26,412 nt of DNA from RZYP01 sp050256135 (GTDB taxonomy: Bacteria > Bacillota > Negativicutes > Acidaminococcales > Acidaminococcaceae), in the NCBI GenBank assembly GCA_050256135.1, contig JBFWIF010000027.1:1-26412 (forward strand). The letters are read 5' to 3'. Below are positions 6,530-14,446 of the stretch, piece by piece (position 1 is the stretch's first letter; every line of letters begins with the position of its first letter). The notes under the pieces were generated by a model. It was not told the origin of the DNA. It ran no database searches and was given only the letters and a program-made list of their open reading frames with translations. Both the position numbers and the translations under genes were made by a program.

Positions 6530-8716
6530 TTAATTGCTGAGCTCTAATTGGTTTTTTACCAGATCGTAATAAGCACCTTTCTTAGCTATTAAGCCAGCAT
6601 GTGTTCCAGTCTCAATAATTTTACCCTTTTCTAATACTATAATCTGGTCCGCATTACGCACTGTGCTTAAGCGATGGGCAACAATAACGACTGTTTTATC
6701 CAGGAAAAACTGTTCCAGATTATTCATGATAATCGCTTCGTTGTTGGTATCCAGGGCATTGGTGGCTTCATCAAAGAAAATGAAATGCGGATTTTTATAG
6801 GCTGCGCGGGCAATTAAAATGCGTTGCTTTTGACCTTGGCTTAAACCTTGCCCGTCAGCGCCAATAATGGTTGTATATTTCAGTGGCAGGGAATCAATAA
6901 ACTCTTCAATATTAGCAAGCTGCACGGCGCGTTTTAATTGTTCCTTATCAATGATCGCGTCAGACATGGTGATGTTATTGGCAATGGTATCAGAGAAGAT
7001 ATAGCCCTCCTGGAGGACGCTGCCGCATTTCTGACGCCAGACCTTTTTCTGTATTTTGTTTAAAGGCGCAGAACCAAGAAATATCAAACCTTCAACAGGC
7101 TCGTATACTCCTAGCATTAATTTTAGCAGGGTAGTTTTGCCGCTGCCGCTCGCACCCACGATTGCAGTCGTTTTTTTCTGCGGAATAGTAAGCGAGATAT
7201 TTTGCAGGACTTTTTCTGCATAAGGGCTGCCATATTGGAAAGAAACATTACGAAGAATTAGAGGTACGTCCGGTGCTATTTCAGTAATATTTTGTTTTTG
7301 AGGATCTGCGTCTTCCTTTAAAGCTTTAACTTCTTCAATGCGTTCTAAGCTGATTTTAGCATCCTGAGCCATTGTTATAAAATGCATGAGCTGCTCAACA
7401 GGACCATTTAACTGTCCAAGGATGAATTGAATGGCCAGCATCATGCCTAGCGAAATATCATCGTTAATTACAGAGCGGGCTGACCAGTAGGTAATCACGA
7501 TATTTTGGGTTTCCTGCAGCAAAAAGCAGCCTGTTTCCTGCTTCTGGTTCAATGACATGGCTTTGCGGCCTACCTTGAATAAACCGTCCTGCAGTTTTAC
7601 CCATGCCTTAATTTTTTGCTGTTCACAATTATTCAGCTTAATTTCCTGCATGCCCATGATCAATTGAATGATCTGGCTTTGATTTTTGCCCATTTGTTTG
7701 AACTTATCAAAATCAAGTGCCCTGCGTTTTGCCAGGAAGAGCTTCAGCCAAGCCAGATAGCAAAGCGTTCCCGCGATGAAAATAGCAAAAATAGGCAGGC
7801 TGTAAACAGCAAGGACAGTACCGAAAACCAGCAGGTTTAAAATCGTGAGAAAAATATTTAAGACAGATGACGTCAGGAATAATTCTATTCTTTGGTGATC
7901 ACCGATGCGCTGCAGAGTATCGCCAACCATCTTGACATCGAAAAAGCGGAGTGGCAGTTTAGTTAGTTTAACCAAGAAATCATGAACGAGTTTGATGTTC
8001 AAAGGCGTACTGATATGAAACAAAAACCAACCGCGCAAAAAACTGACGGAAGCGCGGCTGAACATGAGCAGCAATTGCCCGAACAGAATCAACTCTAACA
8101 AACCAAGATCTTTTTTTTGTACACCGCTATCTACTAAGGCTTGCGCCAAAAAAGGCAAGGCGAGCTGAATCATACTGCCTAGCAGCAACAGTAAAAAAAG
8201 CCGCAGCAGTAAGTGCTTGTATTCTTTCAGATACACCAGCAGGTCGGAGAAACCTGTGCGTGGCGCTGGCGGCACCGGCAGCTGATAAAAGGCAGCCGTT
8301 GGTTCCATGAGCAGGGCATAGCCTTTCTCGTCATTAATTGCCCAATGGCTTAAGAATTCTTCTGTCGTAAAGTGTTCTTCGCCTATGGCAGGGTCGGCGA
8401 CAGTAAAACCATCTGCCGAAACTTGGTAAACAACGACAAAATGCTCATGGTCCCAGTGGACAATGCAAGGAAGAGGCGCATGCAGAGACAAATCAGCCAG
8501 TGAAATAAGTGCGCATTTCGCGTTCATGCCGATTTTTTCCGCCGCATCACGCAAACAGAGCAAAGAAGTACCTTCACGGTCTGCATAGCTTAGTGTGCGA
8601 AGATATGCCAAGGGATATTCTTGCCCATAATGTTTGGCAATCATGCGCAGACAAGTCGGCCCGCAATCCATAGCATCGTATTGTAGATAAAGAGGAAATC
8701 TTTTTTTAAAAATCAT
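6530..8716 (-). CDS. C39 peptidase-containing ABC transporter (PCAT), RiPP exporter, copy 1
   Basis: This 728-residue inner-membrane protein cleaves and exports double-glycine-leader peptides. The N-terminal C39 peptidase has QYDAMDCGPTC (Gln12, catalytic Cys18), His92 in HFVVVY and Asp108 in ADPAIG. Hydrophobic segments from about 160 to 440 form the ABC transmembrane domain. The nucleotide-binding domain has Walker A GASGSGKTT, signature LSQGQKQ, Walker B FIFFDEATNALD and H-loop AHRLS. The start at 8716 gives MIFKKRFPLYLQY and overlaps the radical SAM stop by 11 bases, exactly as in copy 2; an in-frame ATG at 8752 would force a longer, non-conserved N-terminus. It is last in the precursor-maturase-exporter operon. 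Its likely substrate is the 63-residue precursor upstream. Confidence 0.93.
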   Translation of the reverse strand: MIFKKRFPLYLQYDAMDCGPTCLRMIAKHYGQEYPLAYLRTLSYADREGTSLLCLRDAAEKIGMNAKCALISLADLSLHAPLPCIVHWDHEHFVVVYQVSADGFTVADPAIGEEHFTTEEFLSHWAINDEKGYALLMEPTAAFYQLPVPPAPRTGFSDLLVYLKEYKHLLLRLFLLLLLGSMIQLALPFLAQALVDSGVQKKDLGLLELILFGQLLLMFSRASVSFLRGWFLFHISTPLNIKLVHDFLVKLTKLPLRFFDVKMVGDTLQRIGDHQRIELFLTSSVLNIFLTILNLLVFGTVLAVYSLPIFAIFIAGTLCYLAWLKLFLAKRRALDFDKFKQMGKNQSQIIQLIMGMQEIKLNNCEQQKIKAWVKLQDGLFKVGRKAMSLNQKQETGCFLLQETQNIVITYWSARSVINDDISLGMMLAIQFILGQLNGPVEQLMHFITMAQDAKISLERIEEVKALKEDADPQKQNITEIAPDVPLILRNVSFQYGSPYAEKVLQNISLTIPQKKTTAIVGASGSGKTTLLKLMLGVYEPVEGLIFLGSAPLNKIQKKVWRQKCGSVLQEGYIFSDTIANNITMSDAIIDKEQLKRAVQLANIEEFIDSLPLKYTTIIGADGQGLSQGQKQRILIARAAYKNPHFIFFDEATNALDTNNEAIIMNNLEQFFLDKTVVIVAHRLSTVRNADQIIVLEKGKIIETGTHAGLIAKKGAYYDLVKNQLELSN

Positions 8717-10304
8717 TGATATCAATAACCCCAATGTAATTTTTGCAATCATTACGGTAAGCGAAAATTTGCGTTAGCAAGTCAGGATATTCGCTTGCCA
8801 GAAGGATAAAACAGTTAAAATCATATTTTGTGCGCAGACGGAAACAATCACATTCCTGTTTGGAAGGATTAGTGAAATGGTCGCCGTTGAGTCTTGCCGC
8901 AGCGCAGATAGTGCAGAAATTCACATTCCAGCAGCTGCGGCAGAAAGCGTTATTAATTACTGCATTGTATTTTTGGTAAAACGCAAGCAGTTTTTGAAAA
9001 TCCAAGCCGTTATCGCAGTTACCGATAGGCAGCGTGCCGCTGACCTTGTGACAAATCAAATAATCGCCGTTAGCTGCCAGCATCAGATTGTCAAAACCCA
9101 TTGGACAGGTCAGCATAATATTTAAATGCTCTTTGCCAGCAGGATGATCAGTGTGCAGCTTGGCAAAGGGGAAGATATTGGCGAAGTTATTCATGTGCGG
9201 CAGGGGATCAGCTTTAATCGCTGTTACCATTTTTTTGAAATTGGTAAGGCCGTCAGCCAACGCTTGCGCATAATAGCTGCTTTCGGCGCTGCAGTCATAA
9301 ATGAAGGTGCCGTCAAATTCGACAGAAAAATGTTGAGCGTCCAAAGCACCAAGTTTGCTTGTAAAATCCACACACTTCGCGTAATCATGTTCTGCTGTAT
9401 ATACTCCAAAAATAGTTATTTTGTTTTGAAAATAAGCCGGACAGAAGTTTTTGATTTGCAGCAAATTTTTGTAAGCCAAAGCGAAAGTGCCTGAACCATC
9501 GGGAAAGACGCGGCATTTATCATGTTCTGCCTGTGAGCCGTCCATACTGGCGAACAAAGTAACATTATTATCTACAAGAAAGTTTAAGATTGCTTCGTTC
9601 ATGATTGATAAATTGGTATTGGCTGTAAACGACAAGGAGGTAACAGGTATGCCATATTGTTCCCAAGGCAGGGCTTTGAAATAGGCAGCACTTTTCTTGA
9701 TGAGATCAAAATTCAGAAACGGTTCGCCGCCATACCAGGAAAGTGTAGGGGGAACGGTCGCTAAGATGATCACTTTTTTCTCAGCGGTTAGTTTTTGAAA
9801 AAAAGAAGTATATTTGGCAAAATAATATCGGATGCCCTTATACGCAATTTCTTCACTCATATTAAGCTGTGAAGCTTCGCCTTTTTGCGCAGCAATGGTT
9901 CTTTTGCAGTAACTGCAGGCATAGTTGCAATTCTGTGTGACTTCCAGGCAGAACTTCCTTAATAGGATGTTTTCGGTGTAATATTCCAATTGTTTTGTCA
10001 GCGTCTTGCGGTCTACAGGAGATATTTCTGCTGCTGGTCCTTCACTGAAGAGCCCATTATGTTTCAAGCTTTGAAATTTATCAACTAATATTTGTAAATG
10101 TTGCTCAGTAAGTTGCCCGGCATACTTTTCGCAAATTACATTCAAGGGGGAATTATTTAAAAAGTCCAGCAGGATCTTTTTTTCTATTAAAGATAAAAGA
10201 AAAGCAAAGTGTGCCTTCGCATCATAAACTAGCACATCATCGCCATAGCGGAATGTTTTGATTAACGGGTATCGAGGAAGAAAATCTAAGTCTTCGGAGT
10301 TCAT
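8706..10304 (-). CDS. Radical SAM/SPASM peptide maturase, copy 1
   Basis: The 532-residue protein has three parts. The N-terminal 90 or so residues look like a PqqD-like RiPP recognition element (VLVYDAKAHFAFLLS, helix-rich). The radical SAM core carries CNYACSYC (C126, C130, C133), which binds the SAM-cleaving 4Fe-4S cluster, with WYGGEPFLN as the GGE motif. The C-terminal SPASM domain has many Cys (CRSC, FCTIC, ECDC) for auxiliary clusters. Such enzymes install thioether or C-C crosslinks in Cys-rich peptides (sactipeptides, ranthipeptides). The specific bond cannot be told from sequence. The system resembles the Cys-rich CLI_3235-class pairs described among bacteriocin-type RiPPs, but I could not verify this. 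AGGAGC precedes the start. It overlaps the exporter gene by 11 bases. Confidence 0.92.
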   Translation of the reverse strand: MNSEDLDFLPRYPLIKTFRYGDDVLVYDAKAHFAFLLSLIEKKILLDFLNNSPLNVICEKYAGQLTEQHLQILVDKFQSLKHNGLFSEGPAAEISPVDRKTLTKQLEYYTENILLRKFCLEVTQNCNYACSYCKRTIAAQKGEASQLNMSEEIAYKGIRYYFAKYTSFFQKLTAEKKVIILATVPPTLSWYGGEPFLNFDLIKKSAAYFKALPWEQYGIPVTSLSFTANTNLSIMNEAILNFLVDNNVTLFASMDGSQAEHDKCRVFPDGSGTFALAYKNLLQIKNFCPAYFQNKITIFGVYTAEHDYAKCVDFTSKLGALDAQHFSVEFDGTFIYDCSAESSYYAQALADGLTNFKKMVTAIKADPLPHMNNFANIFPFAKLHTDHPAGKEHLNIMLTCPMGFDNLMLAANGDYLICHKVSGTLPIGNCDNGLDFQKLLAFYQKYNAVINNAFCRSCWNVNFCTICAAARLNGDHFTNPSKQECDCFRLRTKYDFNCFILLASEYPDLLTQIFAYRNDCKNYIGVIDINDF

Positions 10305-10325
10305 TAGTCATTGCTCCTTTAATAG

Positions 10326-10365
10326 TTCATGCCAATATCAGTTTTATGGTTGATATTGGCATGAA
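10326..10365 (-). promoter_or_regulatory. Intercistronic hairpin between precursor and maturase, copy 1
   Basis: TTCATGCCAATATCA and TGATATTGGCATGAA make a perfect 15-bp stem with a ten-base loop, between the precursor stop (10382) and the maturase start (10304). No T run follows on the minus strand, so it is better seen as an mRNA stabiliser or partial attenuator that keeps precursor levels above enzyme levels. It is conserved at 21016-21052. Confidence 0.7.
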
Positions 10366-10381
10366 GGCAGAGTTTTCATTT

Positions 10382-10573
10382 TTACCAGGGTTGGGAGCCA
10401 CCGGCGAAAGTACTGGCGGCCGAAGCGCTTTTGTTAGAGTCCCTGGTAGTAGCACTCACATTACTTTGACTGCAGGAACAGGAACAGCTGCAGCTGCAGC
10501 TTTTACTGGCACCGCCTTTAATGGTTTCAGCTTTCTCCACGCTTAGCTCTGTTACGTGTTTGAGAAAATCCAT
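10382..10573 (-). CDS. Cys-rich RiPP precursor peptide with double-glycine leader, copy 1
   Basis: The 63-residue peptide has an amphipathic leader MDFLKHVTELSVEKAETIKG ending in Gly20-Gly21, the C39 cleavage motif. The 42-residue core begins ASKSCSCSCSCSCSQ, with five Cys alternating with Ser (C26-C34), then a Ser/Ala/Thr/Asn-rich tail ending FAGGSQPW. GAGGGG lies nine bases before the ATG. It is the first gene of the operon with a SPASM radical SAM enzyme and a C39 exporter, so maturation and export of this peptide are strongly implied. The tail (SNKSASAASTFAG) is identical in the unit 2 peptide, while the Cys segment differs slightly. The final activity is unknown: antimicrobial or metal-binding roles are both possible. 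Confidence 0.9.
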   Translation of the reverse strand: MDFLKHVTELSVEKAETIKGGASKSCSCSCSCSCSQSNVSATTRDSNKSASAASTFAGGSQPW

Positions 10574-10674
10574 GGAAATTAACCCCTCTCATGTCAAAAA
10601 TACTATTAATGCAATTTGACTAAACTTAACTATGAAATTGCATTTTACAGATAATTCGACACTTTTTTTCTTAT

Positions 10675-10691
10675 ACCTTTCGTGAAAAGGT
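10675..10691. promoter_or_regulatory. Conserved palindrome in the RiPP/secreted-protein intergenic region, copy 1
   Basis: ACCTTT (10675-10680) and AAAGGT (10686-10691) form a 6-bp inverted repeat with a five-base spacer. The same arms with a different spacer occur at 21353-21369, in a stretch otherwise changed in part. It is a candidate operator shared by the divergent RiPP operon and secreted-protein gene. The 10574-10807 gap holds no other gene that I can see. Confidence 0.45.
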
Positions 10692-10738
10692 CAGAAATAT
10701 GAAAAAATTTTTATAACGATTAAAAAGTTCACTCATGT

Positions 10739-10760
10739 TATAATTATATTAATCATTATC
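10739..10760 (+). promoter_or_regulatory. Candidate -10 with overlapping Fur-box-like site
   Basis: TATAAT at 10739-10744 is the probable -10 for the secreted-protein gene; no good -35 is seen. Bases 10742-10760 match the Fur consensus (GATAATGATAATCATTATC) at 15 of 19 positions, including an unbroken AATCATTATC. A/T richness makes chance matches likely, and copy 2 does not keep the match (it has the palindrome GCTATAATTATAGC at 21415 instead). Confidence 0.35.
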
Positions 10761-10807
10761 AATATACTGGCGCACAATTATATTTATCAAAAGGATAGGT
10801 GAGCATA

Positions 10808-12250
10808 TTGAAGAAAGTATTGTTTGGTCTTTTGTTCAGCTTATTATTATCATTTTTACAGTTTAGCTCTCCGGTATTTGCCGGTGAAAGCAGAACTGAT
10901 GCAGACCAGCAGCTAAAATCTGAAAGAACTATTGCCGGTACGGTTTACAAGTATCAATACATTGCACCGTTCAATAAACTGGTTCCCTGTGAAAATTATC
11001 AAATATATCTGCTGCCTGCTTCATCAGAACAGAAAGCAGAACTACTCTTGAATTCCAAACAAGCTGATTTCAGCATCAATGTTTCGGAAGAGAAATTAAA
11101 ACAGGCAGCGGCCATTGAATTCGTTTCCCATTATGGCAACACGAGTATTGCTGTTAGCGAGATCAAGGATACTCCGCTGAAAGTAGTTCTGGAACCAGAG
11201 ATGTTTGTTAAAAAGCCCGCTATTTATCTCTATCCTGCGAAAAAGCAAAAGATAGTGGTTACGCATGATTTCAAAGGCAAATTAGTAACTACTTACCCTG
11301 TCTATAAGGATAACTGGACGGTAATTGCTGAGAAAGACGGCACCCTTTTGAATTTGGCAGATAAGCGCAAATATAAATACTTGTTCTGGGATGGTATATA
11401 TACTTTCCCGCAAGAGCATTATCAGTTCCAAAACGGGTTTTATCTAGCAAGGCACGAATATATTTCCTTTTTAGAGCAAAAATTGGCTCATATAGGATTA
11501 AACGCGAATGAAATTAATGATTTTATTGTCTATTGGCTGCCGGAAATGAATAAATTCGATAATTGTTTTGTGCATTTCAGGATTAATGACGATATCGACG
11601 GTAGTTCTGTATTGAAGACTAAACCAGTTGCCGATACTGTGATACGCGTATTTATGGAGTTTTACGGCATTAATGGTCTTGCAGCTGAACCTAAATTACC
11701 AGAACAAGTACTGCCGCAATTTGCGAGAAAAGGTTTTACATTGGTAGAATGGGGCGGCGGTGAAATAACTTACCCCCTGTGGCTTCCAACGGTTTCGGAG
11801 CAAAAGCCGGAAAATAGTCAGAGCGCAAGCAGCTTGAGCAAATCTTTGGAGATTGGCGTTTTGGGTTGGAAGTGGGGAGCCAAACCGGCAGAAATTACTG
11901 GTAATAGCGTAGAGGGTGCAGTAAATGGTCTTAGCGTTTATACAGCTGACCTTGATTTGTCACCTGTTCTTGGCGAAGTGAAAGCTTCCTCGGAACCAAG
12001 ACTTATTTTTGATCAAAAGGCTGGTTTCGTACAAGCCCATATCGATTTCGCTTCAGCTGATTATGAACAAGTTGATAAGAGATTGCGTGAACTCTTAGGT
12101 CAGCCGACGCCTATAATCTATGAAAGGTATCAAACTGACTTAGATCTTTTGCAAAGAGCAGAATGGCATATAGGCTCTGCCTCTAAAGTGGTTTTGGAAA
12201 ATAGATTTGCCGGAGCAACGCTGAAAATAAGTAAAATGGGTTTCTTTTAA
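10808..12250 (+). CDS. Secreted protein of unknown function (KPAIYLYP family), copy 1
   Basis: The protein has about 480 residues. A signal peptide (MKKVLFGLLFSLLLSF...) with a likely cut after SSPVFA sends it to the periplasm or beyond. A mid-section contains KPAIYLYP (about 136-143), then GKLVTTYP, DNWTVIAEKDG and YLFWDG; I recall this motif set from uncharacterised secreted proteins but know no function. The C-terminal 150 residues (from about LGWKWGAKPAEI) form a separate domain. The TTG at 10808 is preferred because AGGTGA lies five bases upstream and gives an MKK signal peptide; GTG at 10799 in the same frame is the alternative. It is divergent from the RiPP operon in both units, so a role with the exported peptide is possible but unproven. 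Confidence 0.85.
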   Translation: MKKVLFGLLFSLLLSFLQFSSPVFAGESRTDADQQLKSERTIAGTVYKYQYIAPFNKLVPCENYQIYLLPASSEQKAELLLNSKQADFSINVSEEKLKQAAAIEFVSHYGNTSIAVSEIKDTPLKVVLEPEMFVKKPAIYLYPAKKQKIVVTHDFKGKLVTTYPVYKDNWTVIAEKDGTLLNLADKRKYKYLFWDGIYTFPQEHYQFQNGFYLARHEYISFLEQKLAHIGLNANEINDFIVYWLPEMNKFDNCFVHFRINDDIDGSSVLKTKPVADTVIRVFMEFYGINGLAAEPKLPEQVLPQFARKGFTLVEWGGGEITYPLWLPTVSEQKPENSQSASSLSKSLEIGVLGWKWGAKPAEITGNSVEGAVNGLSVYTADLDLSPVLGEVKASSEPRLIFDQKAGFVQAHIDFASADYEQVDKRLRELLGQPTPIIYERYQTDLDLLQRAEWHIGSASKVVLENRFAGATLKISKMGFF

Positions 12251-12275
12251 ATTTAATTTAAGAATGGCTGATTGC

Positions 12276-12319
12276 AAGACACAGCAGACAGGGATTTTTC
12301 TGTCGGCTGTGTCTTTTTT
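12276..12319 (+). terminator. Terminator of secreted-protein gene, copy 1
   Basis: AAGACACAGC plus GACAG pairs with CTGTC plus GCTGTGTCTT (one mismatch), followed by a T run ending at 12319. The rest of the 12251-12591 gap holds the porin 2 promoters and leader and no gene. Confidence 0.88.
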
Positions 12320-12399
12320 GTGCGGACATAATGATAAAAAGGTCTATAACCGTTTATTGTTTACGAATAGAACTAAGCGTTCACGGAATTACTCAAATT

Positions 12400-12452
12400 T
12401 TCACGCAATAACGGTGCTAGAATATAGGGTGGTATTATGGCTGGTTTATAAT
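12400..12452 (+). promoter_or_regulatory. Two candidate promoters for porin 2
   Basis: P1: TTCACG (12400-12405), 17-bp spacer, TATAGG (12423-12428). P2: TATAAT (12447-12452) within GGTTTATAATATTCC. The -10 boxes are 24 bp apart, as at porin 3 (25). The P1 match is modest on its own; recurrence before all four porins is the main support. Confidence 0.45.
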
Positions 12453-12488
12453 ATTCCAAGGTGCCAACAGTACAGTGTGGTTTAGGCT

Positions 12489-12584
12489 GCCGACAGAGGA
12501 AACAAGGCAACTCGCGTAGGCGGCAAAACGAAATTTCTGCTAGAGCTCCCAGGAATTTTATAAAAATAAAATATTCTAAGGGGG
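12489..12584 (+). promoter_or_regulatory. Structured porin leader RNA, copy 2
   Basis: GAG (12496-12498) and CTC (12511-12513) close the conserved loop GAAACAAGGCAA; GCCG (12489-12492) and CGGC (12521-12524) can form an outer stem. The A/U hairpin pairs AGGA (12551-12554) and TTTTAT with ATAAAA and TTCT (12574-12577). CTCCC (12546-12550) can pair with the Shine-Dalgarno GGGGG (12580-12584). Confidence 0.5.
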
Positions 12585-12591
12585 AAAAAGT

Positions 12592-13872
12592 ATGAAAAAA
12601 TCTTTAGTATTAGGAGTGGCAATGGCACTTGGCATATCCGCTACCGCTTTTGCCGCCAACCCATTCTCTGATGTGCCTGCTGGTCACTGGGCCTATGCTT
12701 CCGTAGCAAAATTGGCTGCTGCCGGCATCGTGGACGGTTATCCGGATGGCACCTTCAAAGGTGACAACCTGATGACTCGTTATGAAATGGCTCAAATAGT
12801 TGCTAAAGCTTACGCTAAAGGCGCAATCGGTGCAGACGACAAATTGATGGCTGAATTCGCTGATGAACTCGACAACCTTGGCGTGCGTGTAGCCAAACTC
12901 GAGAAAAAAGCCGACAACGTAAAAATCACTGGTCAAGCTCGCTTCGGTTACAAAGATATTGAGTCGAGAGACTATGGTGTTAAGTACAAGTGGAATGAAT
13001 CGGAATTGCGGACTCGTCTTTACTTGAGTGGAGCAATCAATGATGATTGGAGCTACGGGGCGATGCTTCAAAATTCACAGATTTTGAACACCAATGCAGA
13101 AGAGAGTACAACCAAGTTCCGCCGTGCTTTTGTTACAGGTAATATAGGAGATGCAAAAATTACTGCAGGGCGTCAAGCTTTTACTGTTGGTCATGGATAT
13201 GTAGCTGATTTGTCCGGTGATGCACTGAAGGTTGATTTTGGAAACAAATTAAAAGCTTCTGCTTTTGCAGGACGCTTTGATACAGTAATGTATACTGGTG
13301 GCTGGTGGGGCATAGATGGTGTTAATGATAAAGCGACACTCTATGGCTTAGTTGCCAATTATCCTTTTAACGATAAACTTTATACAGAGTTGGGCTTTTA
13401 TGCTCGCGAAGGTAATGCAAATAATGCTGATGGCGGTTATAGAGAACAACAAATTTATACCGCTGGTCTTGGTTATAAATTCGATAAAAACCTGGAAATT
13501 TATGGCGAATACCAAAAGGCAAAGAAAACTATGGACGAATTTTATTATTATCCAACAGTTGGAGCCGGTGATGATGGCTGGGCCGCGACTATAAGCTATA
13601 AGGGAGCCAAACCTTCGGATAAAGGTTCCTGGGGCGCTTATGCCACCTATTACGATCAATCGACGGCAGTCATACTTGATTCAATATCAGAATTTGAAGA
13701 TTATTTCTTCTTCCCAGAAGGAATGAAAGGGTATGAAATTGGCGTCGGATACACATTAGCTAAAAATATCGTAGCCAATGTAAGTTATTATGATATTGAT
13801 AACAAGGATTGGTCTGACGTAGAGGATTATGGTGGCAAGATGCTTTGGAGTTCGGTGACCTTTACTTTCTAA
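12592..13872 (+). CDS. SLH-domain outer-membrane porin 2 (OmpM-like)
   Basis: This 426-residue porin has signal peptide, SLH domain and coiled coil almost identical to the other three up to about residue 115. From there the barrel diverges, with its own surface-loop segments (for example the Gly/Trp-rich TGGWWGIDG). It ends SSVTFTF. The RRAFVTGNIG and AGRQAFTVGHGYVADLSGD strands are shared with porin 3. Coding-sequence choices in the 5' end (GGAGTGGCAATGGCACTTGG) match porin 3 closely, marking porins 2 and 3 as the copies made by the cassette duplication. It anchors the outer membrane to peptidoglycan through the SLH domain and forms a pore. It closes cassette unit 1 and has its own promoters. 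What passes through it is unknown. Confidence 0.93.
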   Translation: MKKSLVLGVAMALGISATAFAANPFSDVPAGHWAYASVAKLAAAGIVDGYPDGTFKGDNLMTRYEMAQIVAKAYAKGAIGADDKLMAEFADELDNLGVRVAKLEKKADNVKITGQARFGYKDIESRDYGVKYKWNESELRTRLYLSGAINDDWSYGAMLQNSQILNTNAEESTTKFRRAFVTGNIGDAKITAGRQAFTVGHGYVADLSGDALKVDFGNKLKASAFAGRFDTVMYTGGWWGIDGVNDKATLYGLVANYPFNDKLYTELGFYAREGNANNADGGYREQQIYTAGLGYKFDKNLEIYGEYQKAKKTMDEFYYYPTVGAGDDGWAATISYKGAKPSDKGSWGAYATYYDQSTAVILDSISEFEDYFFFPEGMKGYEIGVGYTLAKNIVANVSYYDIDNKDWSDVEDYGGKMLWSSVTFTF

Positions 13873-13889
13873 ATAATGCATATAAAAAA

Positions 13890-13918
13890 CAGAGGCGAGC
13901 ATATGCTCGCCTCTGTTC
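13890..13918 (+). terminator. Hairpin after porin 2
   Basis: CAGAGGCGAGCAT/ATGCTCGCCTCTG is a perfect 26-bp palindrome (13890-13915). The T tail is poor (TTCTGCG), so it may act as a weak terminator or as a 3' end stabiliser. It can serve both porin 2 and the convergent arsR copy 2. It matches the hairpin at 3104-3145. Confidence 0.65.
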
Positions 13919-13925
13919 TGCGTTT

Positions 13926-14038
13926 AAGATCACTTCGCTGCGGTCGGGATGACATAAGGAGAGCAGTCAGGATACACCATGGTATGTCCTTTCGAACATA
14001 CTACTCTTGTCATTTCGAGCGAAGTCGAGAAATCTTGG
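13926..14038. repeat. Single diverged copy of the 104-bp MITE-like repeat
   Basis: The left end AAGATCACTTCGCTGCGGTC (13926) and the right end GTCATTTCGAGCGAAGTCGA...AATCTTGG match the ends of the units at 3147-3442, with a different interior. It lies just past the 3' end of arsR, exactly as in unit 1, so the element was inside the duplicated block. It is one unit here against 2.8 in unit 1. Confidence 0.75.
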
Positions 14039-14049
14039 TTTTGACTTTA

Positions 14050-14409
14050 TTATTTTTTCTTTTCAATAACATGGTCAGCGGCTTTGCCGAAGATGTCTCT
14101 TACATGATCGTCGTCAAGTGAGTAAAAGACATTTTTACCTTCGCGCCTGAAACGGACAAGGTTAGCTTCCCTCAAGATACGGAGTTGGTGGGAGATGGCA
14201 GATTTTGTCATATTAAGCAAGACTGCCAGGGCACAGACGCACATTTCATTTTGGCTTAAGGCACATAATATATTGCACCTGGTGCTGTCGCCCATGATTT
14301 TAAATAAAGCCGAAACTTCAGCTAATATGGGTTCCTCGTACATTTTCGCGCGGACTATTTCTACAATCCCTGCATGTATTATTTCACACTCGTTATTCTT
14401 GGTACTCAT
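14050..14409 (-). CDS. ArsR/SmtB-family metal-responsive repressor, copy 2
   Basis: A 119-residue partner of the gene at 3453-3812. The DNA-contact segment MTKSAISHQLRILREANLV is unchanged, and both metal sites are kept (C8, H12, C57, C59; D100, H102, H113, E116). Differences cluster in residues 2-5, in the segment around residues 27-31 (PILAE for NVLSG) and in the tail. The start at 14409 has AGGTGA four bases upstream; longer in-frame starts up to 14463 run over the -10 box. Because recognition helices and operators are nearly the same in both units, the two repressors probably cross-regulate both ATPase operons. Confidence 0.93.
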   Translation of the reverse strand: MSTKNNECEIIHAGIVEIVRAKMYEEPILAEVSALFKIMGDSTRCNILCALSQNEMCVCALAVLLNMTKSAISHQLRILREANLVRFRREGKNVFYSLDDDHVRDIFGKAADHVIEKKK

Positions 14410-14446
14410 CATATCACCTACATTTTCAAGGAGAATCTCTAAAGAC

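Noticed and set aside
10346..10546. Plus-strand frame rich in Thr, Ala and Gly
   Set aside because: It is the antisense shadow of the CxCxC precursor; the repeated Cys-Ser codons read as Thr/Ala/Gly on the other strand.
12264..12485. Plus-strand 73-codon frame after the secreted-protein gene
   Set aside because: It spans a rho-independent terminator and the porin 2 promoters, and the matching region of unit 2 has no equivalent frame.
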